DNA of 64,000 nt from Cytobacillus pseudoceanisediminis (lineage in GTDB: Bacteria > Bacillota > Bacilli > Bacillales > Cytobacillaceae). The stretch covers positions 930,001 to 994,000 of the forward strand of contig NZ_CP097349.1 in the NCBI RefSeq assembly GCF_023516215.1, in the 5' to 3' direction. The notes under the pieces were generated by a model. It saw nothing but the letters and a program-made list of their open reading frames with translations. It ran no database searches and was not told where the DNA came from. Both the position numbers and the translations under genes were made by a program. This document shows positions 26,550 through 34,461 of this stretch, piece by piece. The first letter of the stretch is position 1. Each line of letters opens with the position of its first letter.

Positions 26550-27571
26550 ATGAAAACAGTAGAAGATGTATTGATTGCGCTGGATGACCTTACAGGAGGA
26601 AGAGTGATTAAATCACTAAATGATATAACGAGAGGGGAGCATCCCTTTGTCCTCATGAAGTCTTCCAACATTCCTGGAAAAGAGATTATCGAAACGCCTG
26701 GTCTTGTCTATGGTGACATGAAAAAAGAAGTAAAAAAATAGCCGTTGCTATGACAATGACAGAAGGAAGTATCGAACTTGCCGGAGCTACTGGTGTCGAT
26801 GCCATTGTTGCTCATCATCCGATAGCTGAAGCGGCTAATTCAGGTGGTGTTATTTTGAAAAACTATCTGGATTTATATAACGTAGCTGCATTTGAATTGC
26901 ATGAAGCTTTCCACGGTTTACATCCTGGCATCCCATTTTTGCACGGCCATCAGGTATACCGGACAGAGGTTTCTTATGGAGGAGTACACGGAAATATTTT
27001 ATATGTGGGAAAAGTAATCCCAGAGGTGAACACTCTCGGAGATATTTTAACCCGGTTAGATAAATATATGGGTCTGCAGGACGAAGATGATCTATTACAT
27101 ACTGAAAAGGAGCTTCGCACTGCTTCATCTCTGGTTGAAACAAGTACGGTGACGCGCGGGAGAATTGTTGTTGGAGAAGAAACCAGCCCTGTGAACAATA
27201 TTGTGCACATTTTCCCGCATACGGGATTTTCCCCTGATCATTTGCGGCAAGTCATCAAAGAACACCCGGAAGCTGACACTGTTCTCGCTTCCATTAGCCG
27301 GGTTTATGATGGACATCCCCTGATTGAAACGGCTAAGGAGTTAGGAGTTAATTTTATTATTGGCAACTGTCATGTGTTAGAAATACTCGAAAATGGTTTA
27401 CCTTTAGCTTATGCCTTAGACAGACTGCTGCCTGGTGTTGAAGTCGTTGTTTTCCGGGAACGTGTGACAAGCATGTCCATAAATGAAATGGGATCACCTC
27501 ATTTAAAGAAATATGCAGAAGAAATGGCTGCTGGTTATCTATTGAAAAAAACGGCTGTCCATACGTTATAG
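26550..27571 (+). CDS. NIF3-like dinuclear metal-centre protein, one-base frameshift
   Basis: About 340 residues when repaired. The first frame (26550-26741) ends at an A7 run, 26732-26738. Restoring one A gives EVKKIAVAMTMTEGSIELAG, then GVDAIVAHHPIAEAANSGG. The HHP motif and later HIFPHTGFS and GNCHVLEI fit the Nif3/YqfO (DUF34) fold, whose members bind two metals and may act as cyclohydrolases or metal chaperones. AAGGAGG precedes the ATG. It is followed after 17 bp by a Gate-domain permease, so both belong to one operon. The specific substrate is unknown; the association with a permease suggests a catabolic or salvage role rather than a housekeeping one. Confidence 0.75.
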
Positions 27572-27588
27572 AAAAGGAGTGCAGGTAG

Positions 27589-28710
27589 ATGAGCGAGGTT
27601 AAATCCTTAGTACAAAAAAATATAGAAATAGAAGAGACTGGTACCCCGATACCTTTAACCAGAAAATGGACACAAATCGAAGTAGTAGGTCTTGGTTTAG
27701 TAATAGCCTCACTGTTGGTATTGTTAATCTCTCCAGGAACATTAGCCGGGTTATTTACTTCCATTGTCGATCAGGTTTTCCCGGTTATCGTAGAGATATT
27801 TTTAACCGGCACGGTAGGAGTTTCCATTATTGTTAGTGTCATTTTAGGCCGGGTACTGGAAAGGCTGGGATTTACGGACGCGTTAATTCGGATATTTATC
27901 CCTGTTACAAAGCTGATGAAAGTAAATTCAGCTGTTATTATTCCGAGTATTTATAATATTCTTGGTGATATAAATGCTGCCGGAAAAATTGCCGGACCGA
28001 TTTTGATCCGTTCGGGAGCAACAAAAGCAGAGCAGAAAATAGCGGTAGCAACCATGGTTCAATCTCAGCAATCCTTTGCTACATTTATGTTAGGCATGGT
28101 TGCATTAACGGCTGTAGGGGCCAATGCCTTTGTAGTTGTAGTGTTAGCTGTTTTCATGCCTGTCATTATAGTCCCGTTTCTTCTATCTAAAACCATTTAT
28201 CGGGATACGAAAGCTGTCCAAATTGCAAAGCTGCCTCAATTCACACCCAATACTGGATTTCTTCCAACATTATTTAATGCAGCCAGGGAGGGAGCAGAGC
28301 TTTTATTCCTTCTCATTATTCCGGCTGCCGCTGTGGTGTTTGCTGCTATTGGCGTTTTGGACTATATCGGAATTTGGTCAAAATTTGAGTCCGGCTTATC
28401 AGCAGTATTGTTAGCTCTAAATATTCACCCGGAGACTGGTATTCTTTCAATTTTGGCTAGTCCGGCGCTTGCAATGGCCCAGTTATCAGAAGTTGCGGGT
28501 TCTTTGGATCCACGCTTGGTGATTGGATCTTTCGTGCTGGCGTCATCGGGATTACCCCTGTCAACAATCTTTGGTCAAATCCCGGTTATTTGGGCAGCTA
28601 ATTCTGACCTCAGTGAAAAAGAAGCATTGGGAGCAGCTGTATTAGGAATCGTTATGCGTATATTGACAGCCTTTTTAATTGTTTATTTCTTAACACCGAT
28701 ATTGGTTTAA
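27589..28710 (+). CDS. Nucleoside-recognition (Gate) domain membrane protein
   Basis: 373 residues with about nine TM helices. Two Gate-type halves are visible (VFPVIVEIFLTGTVGVSIIVSVILGRVLERLG and LPTLFNAAREGAELLFLLIIPAAAVVFAAIG). The conserved SIYNILGDINAAGKIAGP and QSQQSFATFMLG lie between them. Gate domains occur in nucleoside transporters and in spore-maturation proteins, and many stand-alone members are uncharacterised transporters. AAAAGGAGTG precedes the ATG. It is coupled to the NIF3-like gene. The substrate is unknown. A nine-codon frame with its own ribosome binding site (28733-28762, MALRIDYKV) follows and is probably a gene remnant. Confidence 0.82.
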   Translation: MSEVKSLVQKNIEIEETGTPIPLTRKWTQIEVVGLGLVIASLLVLLISPGTLAGLFTSIVDQVFPVIVEIFLTGTVGVSIIVSVILGRVLERLGFTDALIRIFIPVTKLMKVNSAVIIPSIYNILGDINAAGKIAGPILIRSGATKAEQKIAVATMVQSQQSFATFMLGMVALTAVGANAFVVVVLAVFMPVIIVPFLLSKTIYRDTKAVQIAKLPQFTPNTGFLPTLFNAAREGAELLFLLIIPAAAVVFAAIGVLDYIGIWSKFESGLSAVLLALNIHPETGILSILASPALAMAQLSEVAGSLDPRLVIGSFVLASSGLPLSTIFGQIPVIWAANSDLSEKEALGAAVLGIVMRILTAFLIVYFLTPILV

Positions 28711-28758
28711 TGCTCGGAGTGAAGGTGAAAAAATGGCTTTAAGGATTGATTATAAGGT

Positions 28759-29220
28759 CTAAATTTTACCCAGTAAAAAAGATAGATCGATAAAATATTG
28801 ATCTGGAGGGTTCCTTTCAATTGATTGGGGATCCAGGTGGAGCTCTGTTTTGCTTAAAAGATTGTTTTCCTCGCTCCATAAGAAAAGAACGGCCGTTTGA
28901 TGAAAGGGTTCCATAATCCCTTTCTTCTGCGCAAGTAGTTCAATTTTAAGATCATCCAGGAGAAAGTCAGGCCGGCAAATAAGCTTACAAGGTGCTGTTT
29001 GTAAAGGTTCATAGTGATTGATTGTATTTTCAGATAGATGGTGTATCCTCCCTGTAGCTGCAATTCTTTTATCAGGGAGAATCAGTCCAGTTTCATGATA
29101 GATGTCTCTTCCGATGGATGAAGGGATTTTTTTGTTCCATAGGACGGACATTGAAAAAGTGTGGCCTGGCAAAACGGTCCATGCTCTTTTGGCTATAAGT
29201 TCAAATCCGATAAAGGACAT
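28759..29220 (-). CDS. Hypothetical protein
   Basis: 153 residues. ATG 29220 is preceded by GAGGGAG at good spacing, which supports a real gene. No TM segment or signal peptide is seen; composition is mixed alpha/beta with several aromatic residues and cysteines at CKLICRPDF. I do not recognise the family. An HxxHLSE stretch (RIHHLSENTINHYEPL) is visible, but alone it does not prove a metalloenzyme. It is convergent with the Gate-domain permease gene, with a 48 bp gap. Confidence 0.6.
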   Translation of the reverse strand: MSFIGFELIAKRAWTVLPGHTFSMSVLWNKKIPSSIGRDIYHETGLILPDKRIAATGRIHHLSENTINHYEPLQTAPCKLICRPDFLLDDLKIELLAQKKGIMEPFHQTAVLFLWSEENNLLSKTELHLDPQSIERNPPDQYFIDLSFLLGKI

Positions 29221-29434
29221 GGCTCTCCCTCTTTTCTGCTGCTCGTTACTGATGTTTATGCGCTAAAAAGCAAAAATATCTGCTATGATTCCATCAGTGT
29301 AAAACTTACTATTTATGAACATAGCTATTATTCAAGAACCATTCCGATTTTTTGATACCCCTCCCTGATAAGATATGAATATACCAACTAACTGGTATTC
29401 AACAAGAGAATTTTAATAACAGGGGGAAAAAGTT

Positions 29435-30073
29435 ATGAGAAGCAAGCACTTTTTAGGACTGGTGATATTGGCAGCCTTTTTGTTCATCACAGGATGCAGC
29501 AGTGAGGAAACAAAGGATACAGGAACGGAGGAAACGCCAAAAGAAGCTGATAAGAAGAGTGAAGATGAAAACGAGTCTGTCAAAGTGGATAAAGGTCTGT
29601 TAAATGTAGAGGTAACGCTGCCAGCTTCCATGTTCGAAGGTGAAGATATGGATAGCTCCATTGCAGAGGCCGAAAAGGAAGGCATTAAAGTCACCAAGAA
29701 TGATGACGGTTCAGCGACTTATAAAATGTCTAAGAGTAAGCATAAGGAAATGATGAAGGAGATGGAAACTGAGCTGCAAAAAACCATTGCGGATACGAAG
29801 AATGGTGAAGATTATCCGTCTGTAAAAGCCGTTTCGCACAACAAGGACTATTCAGAGTTTACTTTAGAAGTGGAAAGAGAAGCTTATGAAAACAGCTTTG
29901 ATGGATTTGCCGTGTTTGGACTTGGACTATCCGGAATGTTTTATCAGCTATTCAACGGGGTGAATCCTGAGGAATACGAAGTAAAGATCTTGGTTAAGGA
30001 TGCGGCGACAGGCGAGGTATTTGATGAGATCATTTATCCGGATGCAATGGAAGAGACAGGGGAAGAATCTTAA
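29435..30073 (+). CDS. Lipoprotein, unknown function
   Basis: 212 residues with a classic signal peptide: MRSKHF, then a hydrophobic stretch and the lipobox FITGC with lipidated Cys at 21. A low-complexity Thr/Glu/Lys/Asp-rich linker (about 22-55) follows, typical of a tether to the membrane, then a folded domain (VEVTLPASMFEGEDM ... EEYEVKILVKDAATGEVFDEIIYP). GGGGGA precedes the ATG. The gene is monocistronic with its own terminator. No catalytic motif is seen. It resembles short secreted lipoproteins often annotated as antigen-like; the role is unknown. Confidence 0.85.
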   Translation: MRSKHFLGLVILAAFLFITGCSSEETKDTGTEETPKEADKKSEDENESVKVDKGLLNVEVTLPASMFEGEDMDSSIAEAEKEGIKVTKNDDGSATYKMSKSKHKEMMKEMETELQKTIADTKNGEDYPSVKAVSHNKDYSEFTLEVEREAYENSFDGFAVFGLGLSGMFYQLFNGVNPEEYEVKILVKDAATGEVFDEIIYPDAMEETGEES

Positions 30074-30090
30074 AAAGCAAATGAAAAATG

Positions 30091-30124
30091 CGTGCCTTGT
30101 TAAGATAGGGCACGTGTTTTTTTT
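30091..30124 (+). terminator. Terminator after the lipoprotein gene
   Basis: CGTGCC, a 12-base loop, GGGCACG, then a run of eight T. Confidence 0.8.
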
Positions 30125-30279
30125 AGAATTTATAAATCATTGAGCCGGACCAGATGGAATCTCTGTTCATTCTCAACTTGTTTTACGGAAGAAGTTCACA
30201 AAATATTCGAAATTAGAAAATAAATTTCTTTTCTTCATCCAAGACTTTTCTGGCAATGGCTAAAAAATGAAAGGATAGG

Positions 30280-30309
30280 TGTTATTTGTGACATGCATCA
30301 CAAATAACA
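30280..30309. promoter_or_regulatory. Fnr/Crp-type palindrome upstream of comK
   Basis: TGTTATTTGTGA-CATGCA-TCACAAATAACA: perfect 12 bp arms containing TGTGA-N6-TCACA (30287-30302), the consensus for B. subtilis Fnr and other Crp-family regulators. It lies about 135 bp upstream of the comK -35 box and 155 bp past the lipoprotein terminator. No closer gene starts nearby on either strand, so its target is uncertain. Confidence 0.7.
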
Positions 30310-30444
30310 GTCATATTTTGAATCCAGATAATTTAAGTGCACATTATATTTTTTCTTCCCCAGTTTGTCAATAGTATAGAAACAGCCTAAATAAATAAAA
30401 TTAAGAAAAAGTAGTGATAATGACATAGTTTATCAAAAAAATAA

Positions 30445-30474
30445 TTTACAATAATCAGACAAAATGCCTATAAT
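30445..30474 (+). promoter_or_regulatory. Sigma-A promoter of the comK homologue
   Basis: TTTACA (30445-30450), 18 bp, TATAAT (30469-30474). Predicted transcription start near 30481, giving an untranslated leader of about 260 bases. The AT-rich stretch upstream could contain ComK boxes, but no exact AAAA-N5-TTTT pair was found. Confidence 0.65.
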
Positions 30475-30480
30475 AGACCT

Positions 30481-30741
30481 CGGGAAGAGGGGTATTACAA
30501 ATTTTGGTTCATCAGCAAGAAACTAAGGGTCCTGTATCAATCTGGTGAAAAGGTATTGATCACTCAGCTGAAGTCTCAAAGGAGGTGAGTAATTTGGAAG
30601 CAAAATAAAAACCCTCAGGCAGGTCCTGGCAGACGAAAGCCTGAGAGTCTCAGTGAGATGGAGTATACCAGCTCATAAGTTAGTATACTCCTTAAATTTC
30701 ATTTTTTAAATAGTTAAATTAAAAGGAGGCTTTTACTAACG
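30481..30741 (+). promoter_or_regulatory. Structured 5' leader of comK with a mini-ORF
   Basis: The leader holds AAAGGAGGTGAG (30578) followed eight bases later by TTG-GAA-GCA-AAA-TAA (30594-30608), a four-codon frame whose first three codons match the start of the downstream gene (MEA). Two stems follow: CTCAGGC/GCCTGAG (30614/30639) and GGAGTATAC/GTATACTCC (30660/30683). Only short T-runs follow, so attenuation is possible but not proven. Confidence 0.55.
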
Positions 30742-31308
30742 ATGGAAGCAACGCAAATAAGGAGATATATTATTGTTCCTGAAACGAAATCGATTAGAGC
30801 TCAGTTTAATGATAATGGGGAATGCCACAGTCTTATTTTGGAAGGTGACTATACGTTTAAGGTAGATATGAAACCCGTCGAGATTATTGATGAAAGCCTC
30901 AAGTATTATGGCTTTGACTTGAATGGGGCCATCAGCGGTTCGAGAGCCATTCTTGGCCCATGCAAGGCAGTGCCTGTACGAATTCCAGGAGAGATTAACA
31001 TGTATTGGTTTCCTCATACTTCGCCGGGGCAGGAGGAGTGTGTGTGGTTTGCTCTTCATCATGTAGAAGCCATCTTGCCTGAAAATCATGATCTATCAAA
31101 CGTTTATGTGAGTGGCGGACATTGCTTTAAGCTGAATGCTGCTGAAAAAGATCTTACATACAAATATGATCGGACAGAGAAGCTGGAATCAAGAATATCC
31201 AAACGCACGGTCAACACCTTCAGCTTTATTATGGAAAGAACAACGAGTACCTACACTGTTGAAAAAGGGAAGAGGAATTACTTTATCACAAGGAAAAAGG
31301 ATAAGTAG
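30742..31308 (+). CDS. comK: ComK-family competence transcription factor
   Basis: 188 residues, against 192 in B. subtilis ComK. Shared blocks include TFKVDMKPVEIIDESLKYYGFDLNGAISGSR (about 33-63), INMYWFPHTSPGQEECVWFALHHVE and YKYDRTEKLESRI. ComK binds paired AT-boxes and activates DNA uptake and recombination genes, including its own. AAAGGAGG lies 12 bases before the ATG, a slightly long spacing. The leader is long and structured and an Fnr-type site lies further upstream. Many bacilli encode two ComK paralogues, so this one may not be the competence master switch. It is convergent with madM across a shared terminator. Confidence 0.88.
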   Translation: MEATQIRRYIIVPETKSIRAQFNDNGECHSLILEGDYTFKVDMKPVEIIDESLKYYGFDLNGAISGSRAILGPCKAVPVRIPGEINMYWFPHTSPGQEECVWFALHHVEAILPENHDLSNVYVSGGHCFKLNAAEKDLTYKYDRTEKLESRISKRTVNTFSFIMERTTSTYTVEKGKRNYFITRKKDK

Positions 31309-31357
31309 AAGCTGGAGCCTGTTCCGATAAACTGGGGGCAGGCGCCCATTACAGCAG

Positions 31358-31383
31358 AAAAAAGCGGCACAATGCCGCTTTTA
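31358..31383. terminator. Bidirectional terminator between comK and madM
   Basis: AAAAAAGCGGCA-CAA-TGCCGCTTTT with A-run and T-run on opposite sides, so it works on both strands. Confidence 0.85.
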
Positions 31384-31397
31384 CTGATTTAATGTAT

Positions 31398-32162
31398 TTA
31401 ACCGAACACAGCTTTTGTCATTAAAAATAACACAGATGGTGCCATCAGACAGCCCAGTCCCGTGTAAAAGGTTGCCGTAACCGCTCCATAGGGCACCAGC
31501 TTTGGATCGGTAGCAGCCAATCCGCCTGCAACTCCGCTTGTCGTTCCCATAAGCCCTCCATAAACCATTGCCGTGCGGGGGTTATTAAGGCCAATATACT
31601 TTGCGACAAAAGGTGTTCCGATCATCGTAAGAATGGATTTTACTAAACCCGCTGCGATACTGAGAGTAATGACTTCAGAGCTGGCTCCAATCGCCGTTCC
31701 TGTTACAGGCCCAACTATGTATGTTGCAGTGCCGGCACCAATTGTTGTAAGGCTGACCGCGTCAGTATATCCAAATGCCAGGGCAATTCCGACTCCGATT
31801 ACAAAGGAGAGGACAACACCCAAAAAGAGGGAAACAACGCCATTTACACCGGCTTTTTTGATTTCACTGAAATTGGCGTCAAAGGCAGTGGCCACAATGG
31901 CAAAGTCACGGAGCATGCCTCCGCCCATCAATCCGATTCCAGCGAAAATGCCGATGTCAGAAAGGCCTTTTTCACCGCCGGTTACCATTCCGCCAATATA
32001 GGCGAGCACCAATCCAAGAGCTATGGCAATGGCTGAACCGTGTATTCTGCCTTTTGTCAGTTTATCAGAGAGGAAATAAGAGACGAACATTGTTAATCCT
32101 ACCACAGTGAAAGCAACGATAAGGCCATTGTCCGTGAGTGCATTACCTAATATTTCTAACAC
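31398..32162 (-). CDS. madM: Malonate transporter subunit MadM
   Basis: 254 residues, about eight TM helices, with glycine-rich blocks GIGLMGGGMLRDFAIVATAFDANF and TIGAGTATYIVGPVTGTAIGASSEV characteristic of MadM. With MadL it forms a two-component sodium-dependent malonate importer. Its start overlaps the end of madL by 20 bp, indicating translational coupling. The pair is transcribed away from the GntR-mdc operon, supplying the substrate for malonate decarboxylase. The frame is intact. Confidence 0.93.
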   Translation of the reverse strand: MLEILGNALTDNGLIVAFTVVGLTMFVSYFLSDKLTKGRIHGSAIAIALGLVLAYIGGMVTGGEKGLSDIGIFAGIGLMGGGMLRDFAIVATAFDANFSEIKKAGVNGVVSLFLGVVLSFVIGVGIALAFGYTDAVSLTTIGAGTATYIVGPVTGTAIGASSEVITLSIAAGLVKSILTMIGTPFVAKYIGLNNPRTAMVYGGLMGTTSGVAGGLAATDPKLVPYGAVTATFYTGLGCLMAPSVLFLMTKAVFG

Positions 32163-32556
32163 GCTGATCCCCTCCCGTCATTTCATTTTCCAGCGTTTCG
32201 TCTGTATTGCCACCCTTGCTTAGAATAGGTACGATCGCCCAGCTGATCAGAACTGCAGCAACTCCCGCGGTTAGGGCAAGAGGTCCTCCGTCCAGAGCTG
32301 CAATCACATTTTGCTGAGCTGACATGGCAATAACGATGGGGATATACATGGCGCTCCAGAACGATAACCCTTCCTGTGTCGGAGCCTTTAATTTATCTTT
32401 CTTCTTTAAGTATTCAGCCAGAAGGATTAACATCAGCATGGCAATGCCTACACCGCCGACATTTGCGTCAATTCCCAGAATGTTTCCAAGAAGATCTCCC
32501 AAAAATACACCCGATAATAAACAGATAGATAATAAAGCAACCCCGTAAATAACCAT
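32143..32556 (-). CDS. madL: Malonate transporter subunit MadL
   Basis: 137 residues with four hydrophobic helices (VALLSICLLSGVFLGDLLGNILG, GVGIAMLMLILLAEYLKKK, MYIPIVIAMSAQQNVIAAL, TAGVAAVLISWAIVPIL). This matches the usual MadL length and layout. It precedes and overlaps madM. GGAGAGATG precedes the start on the minus strand. The divergent region to the GntR gene holds two GntR-like palindromes and a cre-like site, so uptake and catabolism are probably induced by malonate and repressed by preferred carbon sources. Confidence 0.93.
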   Translation of the reverse strand: MVIYGVALLSICLLSGVFLGDLLGNILGIDANVGGVGIAMLMLILLAEYLKKKDKLKAPTQEGLSFWSAMYIPIVIAMSAQQNVIAALDGGPLALTAGVAAVLISWAIVPILSKGGNTDETLENEMTGGDQRVRNIR

Positions 32557-32659
32557 CTCATCTCTCCTTTAATATTTTTGCACTGAGCTAAGGAACAGAG
32601 AAGCATAGAATCTAATAATCTGACTGAACTTAGGGGCCGGTAATCAAAGATTGCAGAAA

Positions 32660-32813
32660 AGAAAGCGTTTGCATTTTTTATAATCTACAGTCGACTGTAT
32701 TCCTAGAACCCATCATAAAACGATTGAAAAGACGAAGTCAATTAATTTTTAAAATTTTCTTAAAATATTGAATTATTGAAAATGTAACGTTATAATTAAA
32801 ATCGACAGTCGAC
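32660..32813. promoter_or_regulatory. madL/gntR divergent control region: cre-like site and two GntR-type operators
   Basis: AGAAAGCGTTTGCA (32660-32673) fits the CcpA cre consensus WGWAARCGYTWWCW with one mismatch. TACAGTCGACTGTA (32686-32699) is a perfect palindrome, and TCGACAGTCGACC (32802-32813) repeats its ACAGTCGAC core just before the gntR start. Two sites of one motif in the divergent region point to autoregulation by the GntR protein encoded at 32845. Confidence 0.75.
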
Positions 32814-32844
32814 CAAACATTTTTACACTAAAGGAGACAATGTC

Positions 32845-33510
32845 ATGAAAGCGGATAAATTTAATCAAAATGCATTATCAAATCATATAGCGGAGCATAT
32901 CACCGAACAAATCATAAAGGGAGAACTGGTTCCTGGGGATAAATTGATAGAGCATATTTATGCCGAAGAGTATGGAACAAGCCGTGCACCAGTAAGAGAG
33001 GCCATATACTTGCTTTCGATTGAAGGGCTTGTGGAAAGGATACCCCGTAAAGGAGCCATCGTTAAGGATTACACGGAAAACGAAATTTATGATTTGCTGG
33101 AAATTCGTATCATGCTGGAGTCAATGGCTATGGATAGAATCAGCAGAAACGGAATTAATCAGCATGAGCTGAAAAAAATGAAAGCGCTTTTAGACAAGAT
33201 GAACGATGTTACGGATGTTCATCAGTACACGCAGCTGAACCACTCTTTTCATACTGCACTTATAGAAATGAGCAAAAGTGAAACGATCAAGACTATGTAT
33301 TCCCGGCTTGGATGGCCCTTGCTGAGAATACAGAGTCTTTCATTTGCCAGCCAGGGAAATATTGAAAAGTCAGTACGTGAACATGATCTATTAATTGGCC
33401 TTTTAAAAGATGGAAAATTATACGAGGCAGCAGATTTGCTCACAAGGCATAATCAGGATGTAATAGCCAGCATGAAACGAAAGATGGGCAAGCGGGAGGT
33501 AATGGAATGA
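32845..33510 (+). CDS. GntR-family (FadR subclass) regulator of malonate genes
   Basis: 221 residues. The N-terminal winged HTH (HITEQIIKGELVPGDKLIEHIYAEEYGTSRAPVREAIYLLSIEGLVERIPRKGAIV) is of GntR type. The helical FCD ligand domain has EIRIMLESMAMDRI, NHSFHTALIEMS and SVREHDLLIGLL. FadR-subclass members often regulate organic-acid catabolism; MatR and MdcY do so for malonate. It is the first gene of the mdc operon, overlapping mdcH by four bases (ATGA), and faces madLM. AAAGGAGA precedes the ATG. Confidence 0.92.
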   Translation: MKADKFNQNALSNHIAEHITEQIIKGELVPGDKLIEHIYAEEYGTSRAPVREAIYLLSIEGLVERIPRKGAIVKDYTENEIYDLLEIRIMLESMAMDRISRNGINQHELKKMKALLDKMNDVTDVHQYTQLNHSFHTALIEMSKSETIKTMYSRLGWPLLRIQSLSFASQGNIEKSVREHDLLIGLLKDGKLYEAADLLTRHNQDVIASMKRKMGKREVME

Positions 33511-34432
33511 AGCTTGCATTCGTATTTCCCGGCCAGGGCTCCCAAAAAATGGTATGCTGCACAGCCTTCCAGACCACCCAGCCGCTCTTGAAATTTTGAA
33601 GGAAGCAAGAGAAGTAATGGGGGAAAAGGTCTTGGATCTTGATACTGACAAAGCCTTAAAATCCACTGTTTCAGTTCAATTGTCTTTGCTTATTGCGTCA
33701 GTGGCTGTATCAAAAGCATTTAAAGCGGAAGGGGTGAGGCCGGATTTTGCTGCAGGTCATTCAGCCGGAGCCTTTGGAGCTGCCGTTATGTGCGGGGCGA
33801 TGAGTTTTACTGATGCTTTGGAGATTGTAAAGCTGAGAGGAGAGCTGATGGAGCAGGCTTTTCCATCGGGCTATGGGATGGGGGTGATTACTGGTTTTGA
33901 TGCCAGGATTGTATATGAAATCACTGCTGCCATTTCTTCAGACGAGAATCCGGTATATCCCTCGAATATTAATGCAGCAGATCAAGTAACCATTTCCGGC
34001 TCCATTCCGGGCATCAAGAAGGTTCTTGATCAAGCCGGCCAACGAGGCGCAAGGACGGCCGAGCTTCTGAATGTAAGTGTGCCATCCCATTGTCCTTTGC
34101 TGAAATCAGTCGGTGATTCTTTATATGACAAGCTTGCTTCTGTCCATATCCGTGCCCCTTTTATCCCATATGCCGCAAATCGGACAGCAAGGCTATTACG
34201 GGATCCGGAGCAAATTCGAGAAGACCTCGCTTATAATGTTTCGCATCCGGTCCGCTGGTATGAAATCAGCTCTTTGCTTTGTGAGCATGGCACAAGTCTT
34301 TTGATTGAGATGCCTCCAGGGAATGTCCTGACCACATTAAATAAAAGAACTCTGCCTGGTGCCCGCTCTGTCTCCGTGGATGAAAATGGGTTAGATAATT
34401 GCCTTTTCCTGGCAAAGAGATTTTGTTCTTAA
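33507..34432 (+). CDS. mdcH: Malonyl-CoA:ACP acyltransferase of malonate decarboxylase, one-base frameshift
   Basis: About 308 residues when repaired. ATG 33507 overlaps the gntR stop (ATGA) and reads MKLAFVFPGQGSQK; the frame breaks at an A6 run (about 33543-33548). One more A gives NGMLHSLPDHPAALEIL to the stop at 34432. The nucleophile lies in AGHSAGAFGAA, as in FabD-like transferases. MdcH loads malonyl from malonyl-CoA onto the phosphoribosyl-dephospho-CoA arm of the carrier protein MdcC to start the cycle. A FabD role in fatty-acid synthesis is unlikely given the location. Confidence 0.88.
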
Positions 34433-34461
34433 AATATTTTAATAGAGAGGGGAATTTTATC

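Noticed and set aside
28733..28762. Nine-codon frame MALRIDYKV with a good ribosome binding site after the Gate permease
   Set aside because: Too short to support as a gene; probably the stump of a deleted gene.
30200..30460. ComK-box (AAAA-N5-TTTT) search upstream of comK
   Set aside because: Only one-mismatch candidates (for example AAAATAAATTTCT at about 30217) in very AT-rich DNA; not above chance.
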